The notes under the pieces are model-generated. The model was not told the origin of the DNA. It saw only the letters and a list, made by a program, of their open reading frames with translations, and searched no databases. The position numbers and the translations under genes are program-made. This document shows positions 49,596-58,874 of a stretch of DNA of 64,000 nt, in pieces. The stretch lies in assembly GCA_002342295.1 (NCBI GenBank), contig DDPR01000008.1, positions 158,078 to 222,077 on the forward strand, given 5' to 3'. Each line of letters begins with the position of its first letter. The stretch's first letter is position 1. The stretch is from Burkholderiales bacterium UBA2463 (GTDB taxonomy: Bacteria; Pseudomonadota; Gammaproteobacteria; Burkholderiales; Burkholderiaceae_A).

Positions 49596-50441
49596 ATGTT
49601 CAATCAGATCGGTGTCATTGGCGCAGGGACGATGGGCAACGGTATTGCACAGGCTTTCGCTGTGGCCGGCCACGCAGTGTTTCTACAAGACATTCAAGGG
49701 GCCGCCCTGCAAAAGGCGTTGCAAACCGTCTCCGGCTCTCTCGACCGACTCATTAAAAAAGGGGCGCTCACGGAGGAGCAAAAATCACAGACCCTGGGGC
49801 GCATTCAGACAGTGACAGAGGTCTCGGGACTTTCAGCGTGCGCGCTCGTGGTTGAGGCAGCCACAGAGAATGAGGCCATCAAGGTCAAGATCCTTCAGGC
49901 TGTTGAAGCCCTGGTGTCGGAGCAGACTGTAATCGCCACCAACACCTCGTCACTCTCCATCACGCGACTGGCGGCACAACTGAAGCGGCCAGAGCGGTTT
50001 GTTGGCATGCACTTCTTTAACCCCGTGCCCATGATGCCTCTCGTGGAGGTTATTCAGGGGCTGCAGACCGCTGACTCGGTGGCCTCTCAGATTGCTGAGC
50101 TGGCCACGTCAATTGGCAAGACCCCCATTCTGGTCAAGAATAGCGCGGGCTTTGTCGTGAACCGCCTGCTCTGTCCCATGATCAACGAAGCTGTTTTTGT
50201 TCTCTCGGAGGGGCTGGCCAGCGCGTCGGAAATCGATGAGGGCATGAAGCTTGGCTGTGCACATCCCATCGGCCCCCTGGCGCTCGCCGACCTCATCGGA
50301 CTGGACGTCTTGTTGGCAGTCATGGATGTATTGCACGACTACTTTGAGGATCCAAAGTATCGGCCCGCACCCCTTTTAAAAGAAATGGTTGCCGCAGGAC
50401 GACTGGGTCGCAAGTCCGGCCAGGGCTTTTTCCACTACTAA
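49596..50441 (+). CDS. 3-hydroxybutyryl-CoA dehydrogenase (3-hydroxyacyl-CoA dehydrogenase family)
   Basis: Oxidises or reduces the 3-hydroxyl of short acyl-CoA with NAD(P). The 281-residue single-domain enzyme shows the Rossmann motif IGVIGAGTMGNGIAQAFA near residues 4-21, NTSSLSIT, the catalytic His in MHFFNPVPMMPLVEVI near residue 140, and VVNRLLCPMINEAVFVLSEG. It ends LGRKSGQGFFHY, typical of Hbd/PaaH. An AAGGGGG element precedes the ATG at 49596. It follows metW by 34 bp and an MFS gene follows after 6 bp; neither neighbour reveals the pathway. Confidence 0.92.
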   Translation: MFNQIGVIGAGTMGNGIAQAFAVAGHAVFLQDIQGAALQKALQTVSGSLDRLIKKGALTEEQKSQTLGRIQTVTEVSGLSACALVVEAATENEAIKVKILQAVEALVSEQTVIATNTSSLSITRLAAQLKRPERFVGMHFFNPVPMMPLVEVIQGLQTADSVASQIAELATSIGKTPILVKNSAGFVVNRLLCPMINEAVFVLSEGLASASEIDEGMKLGCAHPIGPLALADLIGLDVLLAVMDVLHDYFEDPKYRPAPLLKEMVAAGRLGRKSGQGFFHY

Positions 50442-50447
50442 GGCAGG

Positions 50448-51707
50448 GTGACCTCGTCGCATCTGCCTCCCCTTCGGCTGTCCTTTCTGATGTGGGGGAT
50501 GGCCGCAGCCTTCTACCTGCTCGATTTTTTTCAGAGGGTCTCACCGGCTGCGCTAGCCCTTGATCTCTCGCGAGAGATTGCCCCCACAGCAGTCGCGCTG
50601 GGAAGCCTCTCCTCGGCTTACTTCATCACCTATGCGGGCCTGCAGCTTCCGGCTGGCATGCTCATCGATCGCTTCGGGGGTCGAATGGTGCTGGCGGCAT
50701 CGGCCGCCCTTGGAATGGTCGGCGCGCTCTTTTTCGCCTCAGCCACCTCGCTGTCAGAAGCCATCGTGGGGCGACTCATTGTTGGGGCCTCCGGCGCCGT
50801 GGCATGGGTGGGCATGCTCAAACTTGCCTCACACTGGTTTTCCCCTGCGCGATTTGCCGGCATCACTGGGCTCTCCCTCGCGGTTGGGGGCTGTGGGGCG
50901 GTTCTGTCTGGCTTGCCCTTGAGCCTTCTTGCGCAGGCCCTGGGCTGGCGCGAGGTTATTCATGCAAGCGCAGCGGTAGCAGCCCTTTTGGCCGGTCTCA
51001 TCCTCTGGAAGCTACGAGACGAACCAAAGCAACTCGGTTATGAGAATCATGCACACCCAGCGAGCTCCGAGAGTTCTGGTCCCCATAAAACGCCCATCCG
51101 AGACCTTGCCTTGTTAAGCCTGGGTCAGATGGGGGTGACGGGCAGTCTGGCAGCCCTTGGCTGGCTCTGGAGTGTGCCGTTTCTCACGAGTCAATTCTCA
51201 CTCTCGCTCTCTTCGGCCACTCTTTTCTCGTCAGTGATGATGGTCGGCTTTGCGGTGGGCGGCGTGCTCTTTGGCGCCTACTCCGATCGTCAACGCAGCC
51301 GCAAACGCCCTCTGCTGGCTGGAACCATTGGCACTGCGCTCGGGCTTGGAGCGCTCGCGAGCGGCTCGCTGGCTGGCTCCGTGGTGCTCACCGTCGCTGC
51401 GCTCTGGCTCATTGGTCTCTGCGCGGGGTCCATGGTGCTGAGTTTTGCCTGGGCCAAAGACCTTATGCAGGGGCGCCGAACGGCAACAGTGATTGCCCTC
51501 GTCAACCTGTGTGTGATGACCGGAAGCATTGTGCTGCCCCCAATCTTTGGCGCCGTGCTTGATGCCCTCTGGCAGGGTGAGGTGGCAGGGGGCGTTCGAC
51601 ACTACCCCATGGTCGCCTTCGAGTCAGCCTTCGGCGTGCTCGCTCTTTGGGTCTTGTTCACACTCATTGCACAGCTCTTGGTTAGGGAGCCGAAACACAA
51701 AGGCTGA
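50448..51707 (+). CDS. MFS transporter
   Basis: A 419-residue major facilitator with about 12 helices and a polar central loop (residues about 195-220). The signature GMLIDRFGGRMV lies in loop 2-3, and FGAYSDRQRSRKRPLL in the second half. FYLLDFFQRVSPAALALDLSREI at the start resembles metabolite or hexuronate-type carriers, but the substrate is not clear. GTG at 50448 is six bases after the upstream stop. Its stop codon abuts the stop of the response regulator on the other strand with no spacer. Confidence 0.85.
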   Translation: MTSSHLPPLRLSFLMWGMAAAFYLLDFFQRVSPAALALDLSREIAPTAVALGSLSSAYFITYAGLQLPAGMLIDRFGGRMVLAASAALGMVGALFFASATSLSEAIVGRLIVGASGAVAWVGMLKLASHWFSPARFAGITGLSLAVGGCGAVLSGLPLSLLAQALGWREVIHASAAVAALLAGLILWKLRDEPKQLGYENHAHPASSESSGPHKTPIRDLALLSLGQMGVTGSLAALGWLWSVPFLTSQFSLSLSSATLFSSVMMVGFAVGGVLFGAYSDRQRSRKRPLLAGTIGTALGLGALASGSLAGSVVLTVAALWLIGLCAGSMVLSFAWAKDLMQGRRTATVIALVNLCVMTGSIVLPPIFGAVLDALWQGEVAGGVRHYPMVAFESAFGVLALWVLFTLIAQLLVREPKHKG

Positions 51708-52397
51708 CTAGGCAGCTGCCTTTCCGCCGGGCGGCTTAGAGCGAGCCACTGGCTCCATGCCCAGCTGGCGAATCTTTCGATAGAGATGGGTGCGCTCAAG
51801 GCCAGATCGCTCAGCCAGGCGAGTCATGCTCCCCCCCTCCCGAGCCAGCTGATATTGCAAAACAATGCGCTCGAAGGCCTCACGCACCTCGCGCAAGGGC
51901 GCATCAAGGTTCAAAGCCATAAGTGCCTCTCGGGCAGCCTCGCTCGGGTCGGGCTCGGGCTCCGGTGTGGGCGGGGCCTCGCCGGCGGCCTGCTGGGCCT
52001 GCGCCACAGCATCGCGCCAAGCTCGTTGGGCCTGAGCGCGCGCCAAGGCGGCCGAGACCGTTTTCAACAGCTTGGCCAGCGCGATGGGCTTTTCAAGAAA
52101 ATCGAAGGCGCCAATTCGAGTGGCCTCCACTGCCGTGTCAATGGTGGCGTGCCCAGACATCATGACGACCGGCATGGTGAGAACACCCTGTGCGGACCAC
52201 TCCTTGAGGAGCGTCACACCATCGGTGTCTGGCATCCAAATATCTAGAAGAACCAGATCGAGTGCATGGGCCTCTCGCAGGGCCCTGGCCTGCGCGGCGT
52301 TTTCAGCCAGAACAATAGAGTGACCCTCGTCCTCCAACACCTCAAGCAACAGCTCTCGGATACCGAGCTCGTCATCGACAATCAAGATGTTAGCCAT
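51708..52397 (-). CDS. NtrX-like response regulator without AAA+ domain
   Basis: A 229-residue regulator with an N-terminal receiver domain (VDDE at residues 7-10, phospho-acceptor Asp52 in LLDIWMPD, and the Lys in FLEKPIALAK). A Gln/Ala linker with a Pro-Glu-rich run (PPTPEPEPDP) follows, then a C-terminal Fis-type HTH with TRLAERSGLERTHLYRKIRQLG. Classical NtrX has a sigma-54 AAA+ ATPase of about 230 residues between these parts; here it is absent, so this protein should not activate sigma-54 directly. Its start overlaps the kinase gene by 8 bp, so they are a two-component pair. Confidence 0.9.
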   Translation of the reverse strand: MANILIVDDELGIRELLLEVLEDEGHSIVLAENAAQARALREAHALDLVLLDIWMPDTDGVTLLKEWSAQGVLTMPVVMMSGHATIDTAVEATRIGAFDFLEKPIALAKLLKTVSAALARAQAQRAWRDAVAQAQQAAGEAPPTPEPEPDPSEAAREALMALNLDAPLREVREAFERIVLQYQLAREGGSMTRLAERSGLERTHLYRKIRQLGMEPVARSKPPGGKAAA

Positions 52398-54573
52398 GAA
52401 AGGAATTCTCTGCCTTCAAGATCAGTTGCGCAAATCTCAGCTCTGCTCGAGCGCCAGCCACGTGACCCTGCGAGTCACGGCGATTGTCAATGCTGACCTC
52501 AGCATGATTCTCCTCGGCGATTTTTTTTACGATCGCAAGGCCAAGCCCACTGCCCTTGGCCTTGCTTGTGACATAGGGCTCAAATTCTCTGCCCGCCATC
52601 TCGGCACTTAAGCCCGGCCCCTCGTCATCCACGCGCAGCACCACCCTCGCCGTCTGAGGCCCACCCTCGATGGCACAGCCCACCTCGATAACACCCCCTG
52701 GCACGGACTCCATTGCATCCTGTGCGTTCTGAATGAGGTTATGAATGACTTGGATCACCTGCCCTCGGTCCGCCATGACCCAGCAGGCTGCCGGCCACAT
52801 TGAGGGGCGAACGCGAGGGTCTGCGGCATAGAGGGGCATCACCTCAGAAATCAACAGGCCCAGCTCAAGAGGTTCGGGCCGGGCCATGGGCAGGCGGGCA
52901 TAGTTTCGGAACTCATCCACCATCGCCTTCAGAGAAGAGACCTGACTCACAATCGTCTGACAGGCCTTGCTCACCCACTCTTGCTCCTCGGCGCCGACGC
53001 GGCCGGAGAGCTTGCGCTCAAGCCGCTCAGCGGAGAGTTGGATGGGGGTGAGGGGATTTTTAATCTCGTGGGCAAGTCGTCGTGCCATATCGGCCCAGGT
53101 GCGGGCACGCTGGGCAGACAAAAGCGCACTGATGTCATCGAACACCAAAATAAACTGGGGTGGCTGACCAGCAACCGGGGAGGGCAGTCGCGAAGCGTTC
53201 ATTAACAAAGAGATGGGCGCACCCTCGACCGAGGTCACTTCAAATTGGCCTTGGTCCTCACTTCGATCGGCCAATCCACTACGAATGTCCTGGGCCACCG
53301 ACGAGAGCACAGGCAAGACATCTAGTGAGAGATCGAGATAGAGAGAGAGCTCAAGCGCCAAGATTCTCTCTGCGCCTGGATTGAATTGACGCAGATGCCA
53401 GCCCTCATCGAAGACCATCACGCCTGCAGACAAGTGCGAGAGCACTTGCTCCAAAAACACCGCCGACTCCTCTCGTCGTTGCTGACTCTCCGTTGCCACC
53501 TGACGCGCCTCGGCCAGCTGTCGTGTCATCTCGTTGAATGAACGCAACAGGTCATTGAGCTCATGGTCCACGGAGTCCTCGCGCAGCTGCGGATAGTCGC
53601 CCCCGGCAACCGCCCTGGTCGCACGCTCGAGCGAGCGCAGTGGGCCCGCCAGCCAGCCGCTCAGCAGCACCGCTGCCGAGAGTGCACCAAAGACGGCGAG
53701 CAAGACCGAGAGCGTGATCGTGACACCGTAGATCTGACGAATACCCTGCTTGCCCAGGGCAAGCTGTCTGTAATCGCTATAGCCCGTATTCAGGGCCTCA
53801 ATGTTTCGAGAGAGCGCATCGGGCACGGGCTCAAGCCACTGAACAAGGCGCTGCTGAGAGGGTCCGGGGCCCGGCTGCCACGACACCACCAGGGCTCGCG
53901 CCTGAAGGCCGTCCTTGGCGTCGGGCTTGGGCTCAACGATGACAAACTGTCTGGCCGCGCGAGCACGATTCATCGCCTCTGAAGAGGGCATGTCGGGAAC
54001 AAGCCGAAATAACGAAGCGCTCCGGATGGCGATGACGCGGCCGCGAGCATCAAGCACCAAGACCTCAAGACCCTCCCGGCCCTCTGTGAGCGACTCGATC
54101 ACCTCGGTGAGTCGCTCATCCGGCACAGACTCAAGGGCTAATGCAAGCCTTCGTGCCTGATTGAGGGCATCAAACTGGATAGAGTCGAGGGTCGCTCGGC
54201 CAAGGGCGGCACCAGACTCTAGGGCGCCCTCCACGCTCTGCGAAAACCAGCTGTCGATGGTTCTTGCCAGAAACTGCGCCGAGACCAGAGAGACCAAGAG
54301 CACAGGAACAATGCCCATAAGAGCAAATGCCAGGGCGAGGCGAATCATGAGGCGCGACCCAAAGACGCGCTGGCGATAACGCCTCCAGGCCCGCAGCGTG
54401 ACAAGCCCAGCAAGTATCGCCATGACGACCGTCAGCGCGACGTTTGTGCCAAGCAGCCAGGGATAAATCTCGTCGAGCTGACTGCCAACGCCAGAGGCCA
54501 TCGACAAGAGGGCCAGCACCACACCGGCCAAGACAAAGACCAGGGCAAGGGCCAGTCTTAGGGTGAGGCTCAT
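52390..54573 (-). CDS. ntrY: NtrY-like membrane sensor histidine kinase
   Basis: A 727-residue kinase. Membrane helices lie near residues 5-25, 40-60, 75-100 and 285-310, framing a periplasmic or extracytoplasmic sensor region. Then come a HAMP linker with LRSLERATRAVAGGDYPQL, a PAS region with GVMVFDEGWHLRQFNPGAERIL, and the HisKA box RRLAHEIKNPLTPIQLSAERL with His near residue 501. The ATPase domain has HNLIQNAQDAM, DDEGPGLS and GSGLGLAIVKKI. The layout matches NtrY, linked to nitrogen and redox signals in relatives. The ATG at 54573 overlaps the DUF4390 stop as ATGA. Confidence 0.92.
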   Translation of the reverse strand: MSLTLRLALALVFVLAGVVLALLSMASGVGSQLDEIYPWLLGTNVALTVVMAILAGLVTLRAWRRYRQRVFGSRLMIRLALAFALMGIVPVLLVSLVSAQFLARTIDSWFSQSVEGALESGAALGRATLDSIQFDALNQARRLALALESVPDERLTEVIESLTEGREGLEVLVLDARGRVIAIRSASLFRLVPDMPSSEAMNRARAARQFVIVEPKPDAKDGLQARALVVSWQPGPGPSQQRLVQWLEPVPDALSRNIEALNTGYSDYRQLALGKQGIRQIYGVTITLSVLLAVFGALSAAVLLSGWLAGPLRSLERATRAVAGGDYPQLREDSVDHELNDLLRSFNEMTRQLAEARQVATESQQRREESAVFLEQVLSHLSAGVMVFDEGWHLRQFNPGAERILALELSLYLDLSLDVLPVLSSVAQDIRSGLADRSEDQGQFEVTSVEGAPISLLMNASRLPSPVAGQPPQFILVFDDISALLSAQRARTWADMARRLAHEIKNPLTPIQLSAERLERKLSGRVGAEEQEWVSKACQTIVSQVSSLKAMVDEFRNYARLPMARPEPLELGLLISEVMPLYAADPRVRPSMWPAACWVMADRGQVIQVIHNLIQNAQDAMESVPGGVIEVGCAIEGGPQTARVVLRVDDEGPGLSAEMAGREFEPYVTSKAKGSGLGLAIVKKIAEENHAEVSIDNRRDSQGHVAGARAELRFAQLILKAENSFHG

Positions 54574-55175
54574 GGTCCCTTGGTCAGGACCCAGCCGGTG
54601 TCGAGCTTCCACTGGGGATCGGTCAGTGCAGAGACCTGAAGCGGCTTGGGCAGGGCGTTGGCATCAAGCTGGAGCCGAACGCGTGCCTGCAAGCCTTCTT
54701 TGGCAATGGGCTCGGGCATGACACGCCAGCCCTTGAGCGCCAGAGCGGCACGAAGGGCCTCAGTGAGGTCGGTGAAAGCTTGCACCTTGGCGCCATCGAC
54801 ACTGACTCGAAATTGACGAGTCAGAGGATGAAAGGTGAGGCGCGCCGTGCGTGTGTGCTGGTAGACCTCCGAGTCAAACCACCACCAACGAGTGCGAACC
54901 AATTGAAACTCGGAAACAAAAGTCAGCGTCACTCCGCGATCGATTGCTGCCACAAGGGGTGCGCTGAGCTGCACGCTGACCTGACCAGAGAGCGCGTATC
55001 CAGCCATCTCGTCGACCACCAGTCGGGGATCGGTCAGCGTAAGAGAGGGGTCACCCGAAACAGATTCAGAAGCATGGGCGCCCGAGGCCCTCCAGGCTCC
55101 AGGCCAATCACCTAGGCCCAGACTCAGGAGGAGAGCCAACACAAAGACGAGGGGGCGCAGCGCAGCGTGATTCAT
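54570..55175 (-). CDS. DUF4390 domain protein, exported
   Basis: A 201-residue protein with an N-terminal hydrophobic segment (VFVLALLLSLGLGDWP), probably a signal peptide or anchor, followed by the DUF4390 domain. Visible family parts are LTDPRLVVDEMAGYALSGQVSVQLS, GVTLTFVSEFQLVRTRWWWFDSEVY and a C-terminal QLDANALPKPLQVSAL. Function is not established. Its position between rsmB and ntrY, with ATGA overlaps on both sides, is typical in Betaproteobacteria; one idea is that it feeds the NtrY sensor, which is inference only. Confidence 0.88.
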   Translation of the reverse strand: MNHAALRPLVFVLALLLSLGLGDWPGAWRASGAHASESVSGDPSLTLTDPRLVVDEMAGYALSGQVSVQLSAPLVAAIDRGVTLTFVSEFQLVRTRWWWFDSEVYQHTRTARLTFHPLTRQFRVSVDGAKVQAFTDLTEALRAALALKGWRVMPEPIAKEGLQARVRLQLDANALPKPLQVSALTDPQWKLDTGWVLTKGP

Positions 55176-56422
55176 CGCGCTTTTTGAAAGCGGGCGTAAA
55201 AGAAGCCGTCGCGCTCACCCAGAGCCGGAAGAATAAGGCCAGGTGAGGACAGGGGTGTCGCATCGGGTTGCTGGTCCATCCAGTGATTCACCTGCGCCTG
55301 AGCCTCCTCCTCAAAGATGGAGCACACGATATAGACGAATTCTCCCCCCGGTTTGAGTCTTTTCCAAAGTCTCTGCAAAAGCTCGGCCTGGACTCGAACA
55401 AGTCCTGCCAGCTGAGCCTCCGAGCGCCGCCACGGAATCTCGGGGTGTCGGCAGACAACGCCGGAGCCCGAACATGGCGCATCGAGCACGATGTGATCGA
55501 ACTCTTTTGGCACAAGGTCTGGCCAGTCATCGAGAAGGAGGTCCGCCTGAGCGGGGTGGACCTCTCCTGCGAGCCGCGCCGAAAGGCGTTGCATCTCGCG
55601 AGAGAGTCGAGCCAGTCGGGTCTTCGACGCGTCCAAAGCCCAGACATCGACGGCAGCCTGCTCAGCCAGCAGAAAGCTCTTTCCGCCCGGCGCAGCACAG
55701 GCATCGAGAACCTGATCACCTGCCTTGAGCCCAAGGAGACCAAAAAGCCTCTGGGCAGAGTCGTCTTGGGCTCGAACGAGGCCCTCGGGAAAGCCGGGCA
55801 GCTCGGCCATGTCGCAGGCAGGCTCGCGGATCACAGTCTGGGGACCAAGCCAGCGCAGGTCCTGCGCACCCTTGCCCAGTCGATGGGCAATTTCTCTCTG
55901 CTCGAGCTCGGTGCCGAGAAGCCTCAAGGTAAACGGCGGGTGCGCTCGCTGGGCCTTACGAACCTGCTCCGCTCGATCGTGGCCGAGTTGCGAGAGGATC
56001 TTCTCCTGCCACCACCGAGGCGCATTCCAGAGGGCGAGAGGGGTCTGCTCATCAGCCTGCGCATCGGTTGGATGCAACAACGTTTTTCTCAAGACCGCAT
56101 TGACAAATCGAGCGGCGGGCTCTCCGCCCAAACCGCGGGCGCAGTGCACGGCCTGGTCAACCACCACTGCATCTGCCCGATAGGCTCGAGACAGGCAAGA
56201 GAACGCGACCGACAAAAGCGACATCAGGAGGGGGTCGGGCGCCTTGGGCGCCAGCCGAGCAAGTCGGGCCTGGGCGAGACCCCAAGACCTCAGGGCCGCA
56301 TACGCGAGGTCCTGAACAGCGGCATCAGAAAAGCCCGGGTGGGTCTGCGGGGATGAATCGGAATCCAGCAGCGCTCGAACTGCGAGCGCTGCCTCGCGAA
56401 ACTGCTGGTGGAGCTCAGGCAC
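55172..56422 (-). CDS. rsmB: 16S rRNA (cytosine967-C5)-methyltransferase
   Basis: Methylates C967 of 16S rRNA. An N-terminal NusB-like helical domain (residues about 1-140) precedes the Rossmann methyltransferase domain. The SAM motif is VLDACAAPGGKSFLL, with two cysteines: DAPCSGSGVVCRHPEIPWRR, and the catalytic one in VCSIFEEE, where many relatives read TCS. GTG at 56422 overlaps htpX by 8 bp and gives 416 residues, near the E. coli length; longer reading upstream would lie inside htpX. It couples to DUF4390 through ATGA. Confidence 0.93.
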   Translation of the reverse strand: MPELHQQFREAALAVRALLDSDSSPQTHPGFSDAAVQDLAYAALRSWGLAQARLARLAPKAPDPLLMSLLSVAFSCLSRAYRADAVVVDQAVHCARGLGGEPAARFVNAVLRKTLLHPTDAQADEQTPLALWNAPRWWQEKILSQLGHDRAEQVRKAQRAHPPFTLRLLGTELEQREIAHRLGKGAQDLRWLGPQTVIREPACDMAELPGFPEGLVRAQDDSAQRLFGLLGLKAGDQVLDACAAPGGKSFLLAEQAAVDVWALDASKTRLARLSREMQRLSARLAGEVHPAQADLLLDDWPDLVPKEFDHIVLDAPCSGSGVVCRHPEIPWRRSEAQLAGLVRVQAELLQRLWKRLKPGGEFVYIVCSIFEEEAQAQVNHWMDQQPDATPLSSPGLILPALGERDGFFYARFQKAR

Positions 56423-57269
56423 GCATGCTGCCTGCCAACGCCTGAAGGCGAGCGACGCGCTCCTCCGTTGAGGGGTGGGTGGAAAACAGGCCAGCAAGCC
56501 CGGCGCCTGACAGCGGATTCATGATCATCATCTGAGCAGTTTCAGGATGGGCCTCTGCGGCCTGAAATAGCGTTCCCTTTGCGTAGTGATCGAGCTTGGT
56601 GAGCGCATCAGCAAGCGCGAGCGGGTCTTGACAGAGCTCGGCTCCGCCTCGGTCGGCCTCGAACTCGCGCGCCCGGGAGATCGCCATCTGAATAAGGCTG
56701 GCCGCAAGTGGGGCTAGGATCATCACGAGGATGCTCACCACGGGGTTCGCGGGCTTGCCCTCGCTGTCCCGCCCGCCAAAGAACATTGCAAAGTTGGCAA
56801 GCGCCGAAATAGCACCGGCCATCGTGGCAGAGATGGTTGAGATCAGGGTGTCGCGATGCTTCACGTGCGCAAGTTCGTGGGCCATCACGCCCCGAACCTC
56901 TCTGGCCGAGAGCAGGCGAAGGAGCCCGGTGGTCGCTGCAACCGCCGCGTGCTCGTAATCGCGCCCGGTTGCAAACGCGTTGGGCGCATCCTCCTGAATG
57001 ATATAGACCCTGGGCATCGGCAGGCCGGCCTGCTGCGCGAGGTCCTGCACCATGCCCACAAACTCGGGCGCCGTGGACATGTCTACCTCACGAGCGTCAT
57101 ACATGCGCAGCACAAGCGAATCAGAAAACCAGTACGCCCCGATGTTCATGACGCCCGCAAAAATAAGCGCTAACACAAGGCCCTGAGACCCGCCGAGCCA
57201 GCTGCCCACAACGCCAAAAAGGCCCACGATGGCGGCCATGAGTACAGCAGTTTTCATCCAGTTAAACAT
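56415..57269 (-). CDS. htpX: Membrane zinc protease HtpX
   Basis: An M48B inner-membrane protease for quality control of membrane proteins. Two N-terminal membrane segments (LMAAIVGLFGVVGSWLGG and GLVLALIFAGVMNIGAYWF), the zinc motif HELAH near residue 134 in GVMAHELAHVKHRD, two more hydrophobic segments, and the third ligand region RAREFEADRGGAELC are all in the expected order. The C-terminus carries LFSTHPSTEERVARL. At 284 residues it is normal. It overlaps fmt by 8 bp upstream and rsmB by 8 bp downstream. Confidence 0.96.
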   Translation of the reverse strand: MFNWMKTAVLMAAIVGLFGVVGSWLGGSQGLVLALIFAGVMNIGAYWFSDSLVLRMYDAREVDMSTAPEFVGMVQDLAQQAGLPMPRVYIIQEDAPNAFATGRDYEHAAVAATTGLLRLLSAREVRGVMAHELAHVKHRDTLISTISATMAGAISALANFAMFFGGRDSEGKPANPVVSILVMILAPLAASLIQMAISRAREFEADRGGAELCQDPLALADALTKLDHYAKGTLFQAAEAHPETAQMMIMNPLSGAGLAGLFSTHPSTEERVARLQALAGSMRA

Positions 57270-58257
57270 CTGCGTCCGAGCCCCCCTCTAAAAGAAATGC
57301 GTCGTTCACCGAGATACCCACTCCACGCACAAACTCCGCGGCCCCCAGCCGCTTTCCTCCCGCTCTTTGTAGCCAGCCCAGCCCCAAGAGCCCTTGCCCA
57401 CAAGCCACAACCAACCCGCTTTGAGAGGCAGAAGGCACAGAGACAATCCGTCCGGGTTCAGCCCACCGCCCAGACGGGTCGACCAAGGCTGCGCCGCCCA
57501 CCTTCACAGGCTGACCACGAAACACCAGCGAGGCTCCGGGGGAGGGATCGAGGGAGCGAATGCGATTAAACACGGTCACGGCATCAAGGCCCAGCGGAAT
57601 CCGGCGATCTTGTGCGGTTATTTTGGCTGCGTAGCAGGCGCCATCCTCACGCTGTGGTGCCGGCGTCTCGCGCTCAAATGGCTGCCGTCGTAACAAGTCG
57701 ACGAGGGCCTGGGCACCGAGGGCGGCGAGCTTGTCGTGCAGCAGTCCGGCAGTATCGGTCGGTTCAATGGCCAGGGGGTGGACAGACCAGACCGGCCCCG
57801 TGTCAAGCCCGGCCTCCATCTGCATAAGGCTCACGCCTGTGAGCGTGTCTCCTGCCTCGATGGCCCGCTGAATCGGGGCCGCTCCCCGCCATCTCGGCAA
57901 CAAGGATGCATGCACATTGATGCAGCCTAGTCGCGGAAGACTCAGGACCTCTTTGGGCAGCAGAAGTCCGTAGGCCACGACCAGCATCAAGTCGGGTGCG
58001 AGGGCGGCAAGCTGACGCTGCCCTTCAGGCCCACCTGGACGATCCGAGCGCAGGCTATTGGGCGTAAACACAGGGATTTGATGCAGCTGCGCCAGCGCAC
58101 GAACCGGAGAGGGCGTGAGCTGAAGGCCCCGGCCTGAGGCGCGATCGGGCTGTGTAAAGACGCCAACCAATTCATAGCCGAGCACGGGACACTCGGCAAT
58201 GAGCGCGCGCAGGTGCGAGGCGGCAAACTCCGGGGTGCCGGCGAAAACGAGGCGCAT
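57262..58257 (-). CDS. fmt: Methionyl-tRNA formyltransferase
   Basis: Formylates initiator Met-tRNA with 10-formyl-THF. The 331-residue protein starts MRLVFAGTPEFAASHL. The catalytic formyltransferase core is NVHASLLPRWRGAAPIQRAI near residues 112-131, with the essential Asn-His pair, followed by QMEAGLDTGPV with the Asp. The C-terminal OB-like domain has FNRIRSLDPSPGA and GQPVKV. It begins directly after the def stop with no spacer, the classical def-fmt pairing. Confidence 0.97.
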   Translation of the reverse strand: MRLVFAGTPEFAASHLRALIAECPVLGYELVGVFTQPDRASGRGLQLTPSPVRALAQLHQIPVFTPNSLRSDRPGGPEGQRQLAALAPDLMLVVAYGLLLPKEVLSLPRLGCINVHASLLPRWRGAAPIQRAIEAGDTLTGVSLMQMEAGLDTGPVWSVHPLAIEPTDTAGLLHDKLAALGAQALVDLLRRQPFERETPAPQREDGACYAAKITAQDRRIPLGLDAVTVFNRIRSLDPSPGASLVFRGQPVKVGGAALVDPSGRWAEPGRIVSVPSASQSGLVVACGQGLLGLGWLQRAGGKRLGAAEFVRGVGISVNDAFLLEGGSDADV

Positions 58258-58770
58258 CTAAGCGCGAACGGCAGAGCGCTGCTCTTTGACTAGCTTGGTC
58301 TGGATGCGGCCCTGCTTGAGTCGAGAGAGGTAATCGACAAAGACCTTTCCATCAAGATGATCGATCTCATGTTGCAGGCAGACCGAGAGCAGCCCGTCGG
58401 CCACAACCGTAAATGGCTCTCCGAGTTCGTTGAGTGCCTCCACGGTGATGCGATCCGGTCGCTCGACCTCGTCATAGACGCCGGGAACCGAGAGGCAGCC
58501 CTCCTCGTAGACCTTGCGCTCGGCGCTGCGCTCGCGAATCTGAGGGTTGATGAACACTCGAAGATGGTCGTGCTCCTCAGAGACGTCCAACACGATGATG
58601 CGCTCGTGAATATTCACCTGTGTGGCTGCGAGCCCAATACCCGGCGCCGCGTACATGGTCTCGGCCATGTCGCGCACGATTGAGCGCACCCGATCATCAA
58701 CTCGCTCGACAGGCTTTGCAACCGTGCGAAGCCTAGGGTCGGGGTAGTGAAGGATGGTGAGAAGGGCCAT
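58258..58770 (-). CDS. def: Peptide deformylase
   Basis: Removes the N-formyl group from new proteins; an iron enzyme of 170 residues. Its three motifs are clear: GIGLAATQVN near residue 45, EGCLSVPG with the Cys ligand near 90-97, and QHEIDHLDGKVF with two His ligands near 132. It is the first gene of the leftward run def-fmt-htpX-rsmB-DUF4390-ntrY-ntrX. It is divergent from dprA with 104 bp between the starts. Confidence 0.97.
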   Translation of the reverse strand: MALLTILHYPDPRLRTVAKPVERVDDRVRSIVRDMAETMYAAPGIGLAATQVNIHERIIVLDVSEEHDHLRVFINPQIRERSAERKVYEEGCLSVPGVYDEVERPDRITVEALNELGEPFTVVADGLLSVCLQHEIDHLDGKVFVDYLSRLKQGRIQTKLVKEQRSAVRA

Positions 58771-58874
58771 GGGGCAGCAATAAGAGCGGTTGGAATGGTT
58801 AGGTCGGTCGGAGGATGGCGCCGCGACAAGCGGCGCCTAGCCTTGGGGCCCATTTTCTCGCAAGGAGCCCCTCT

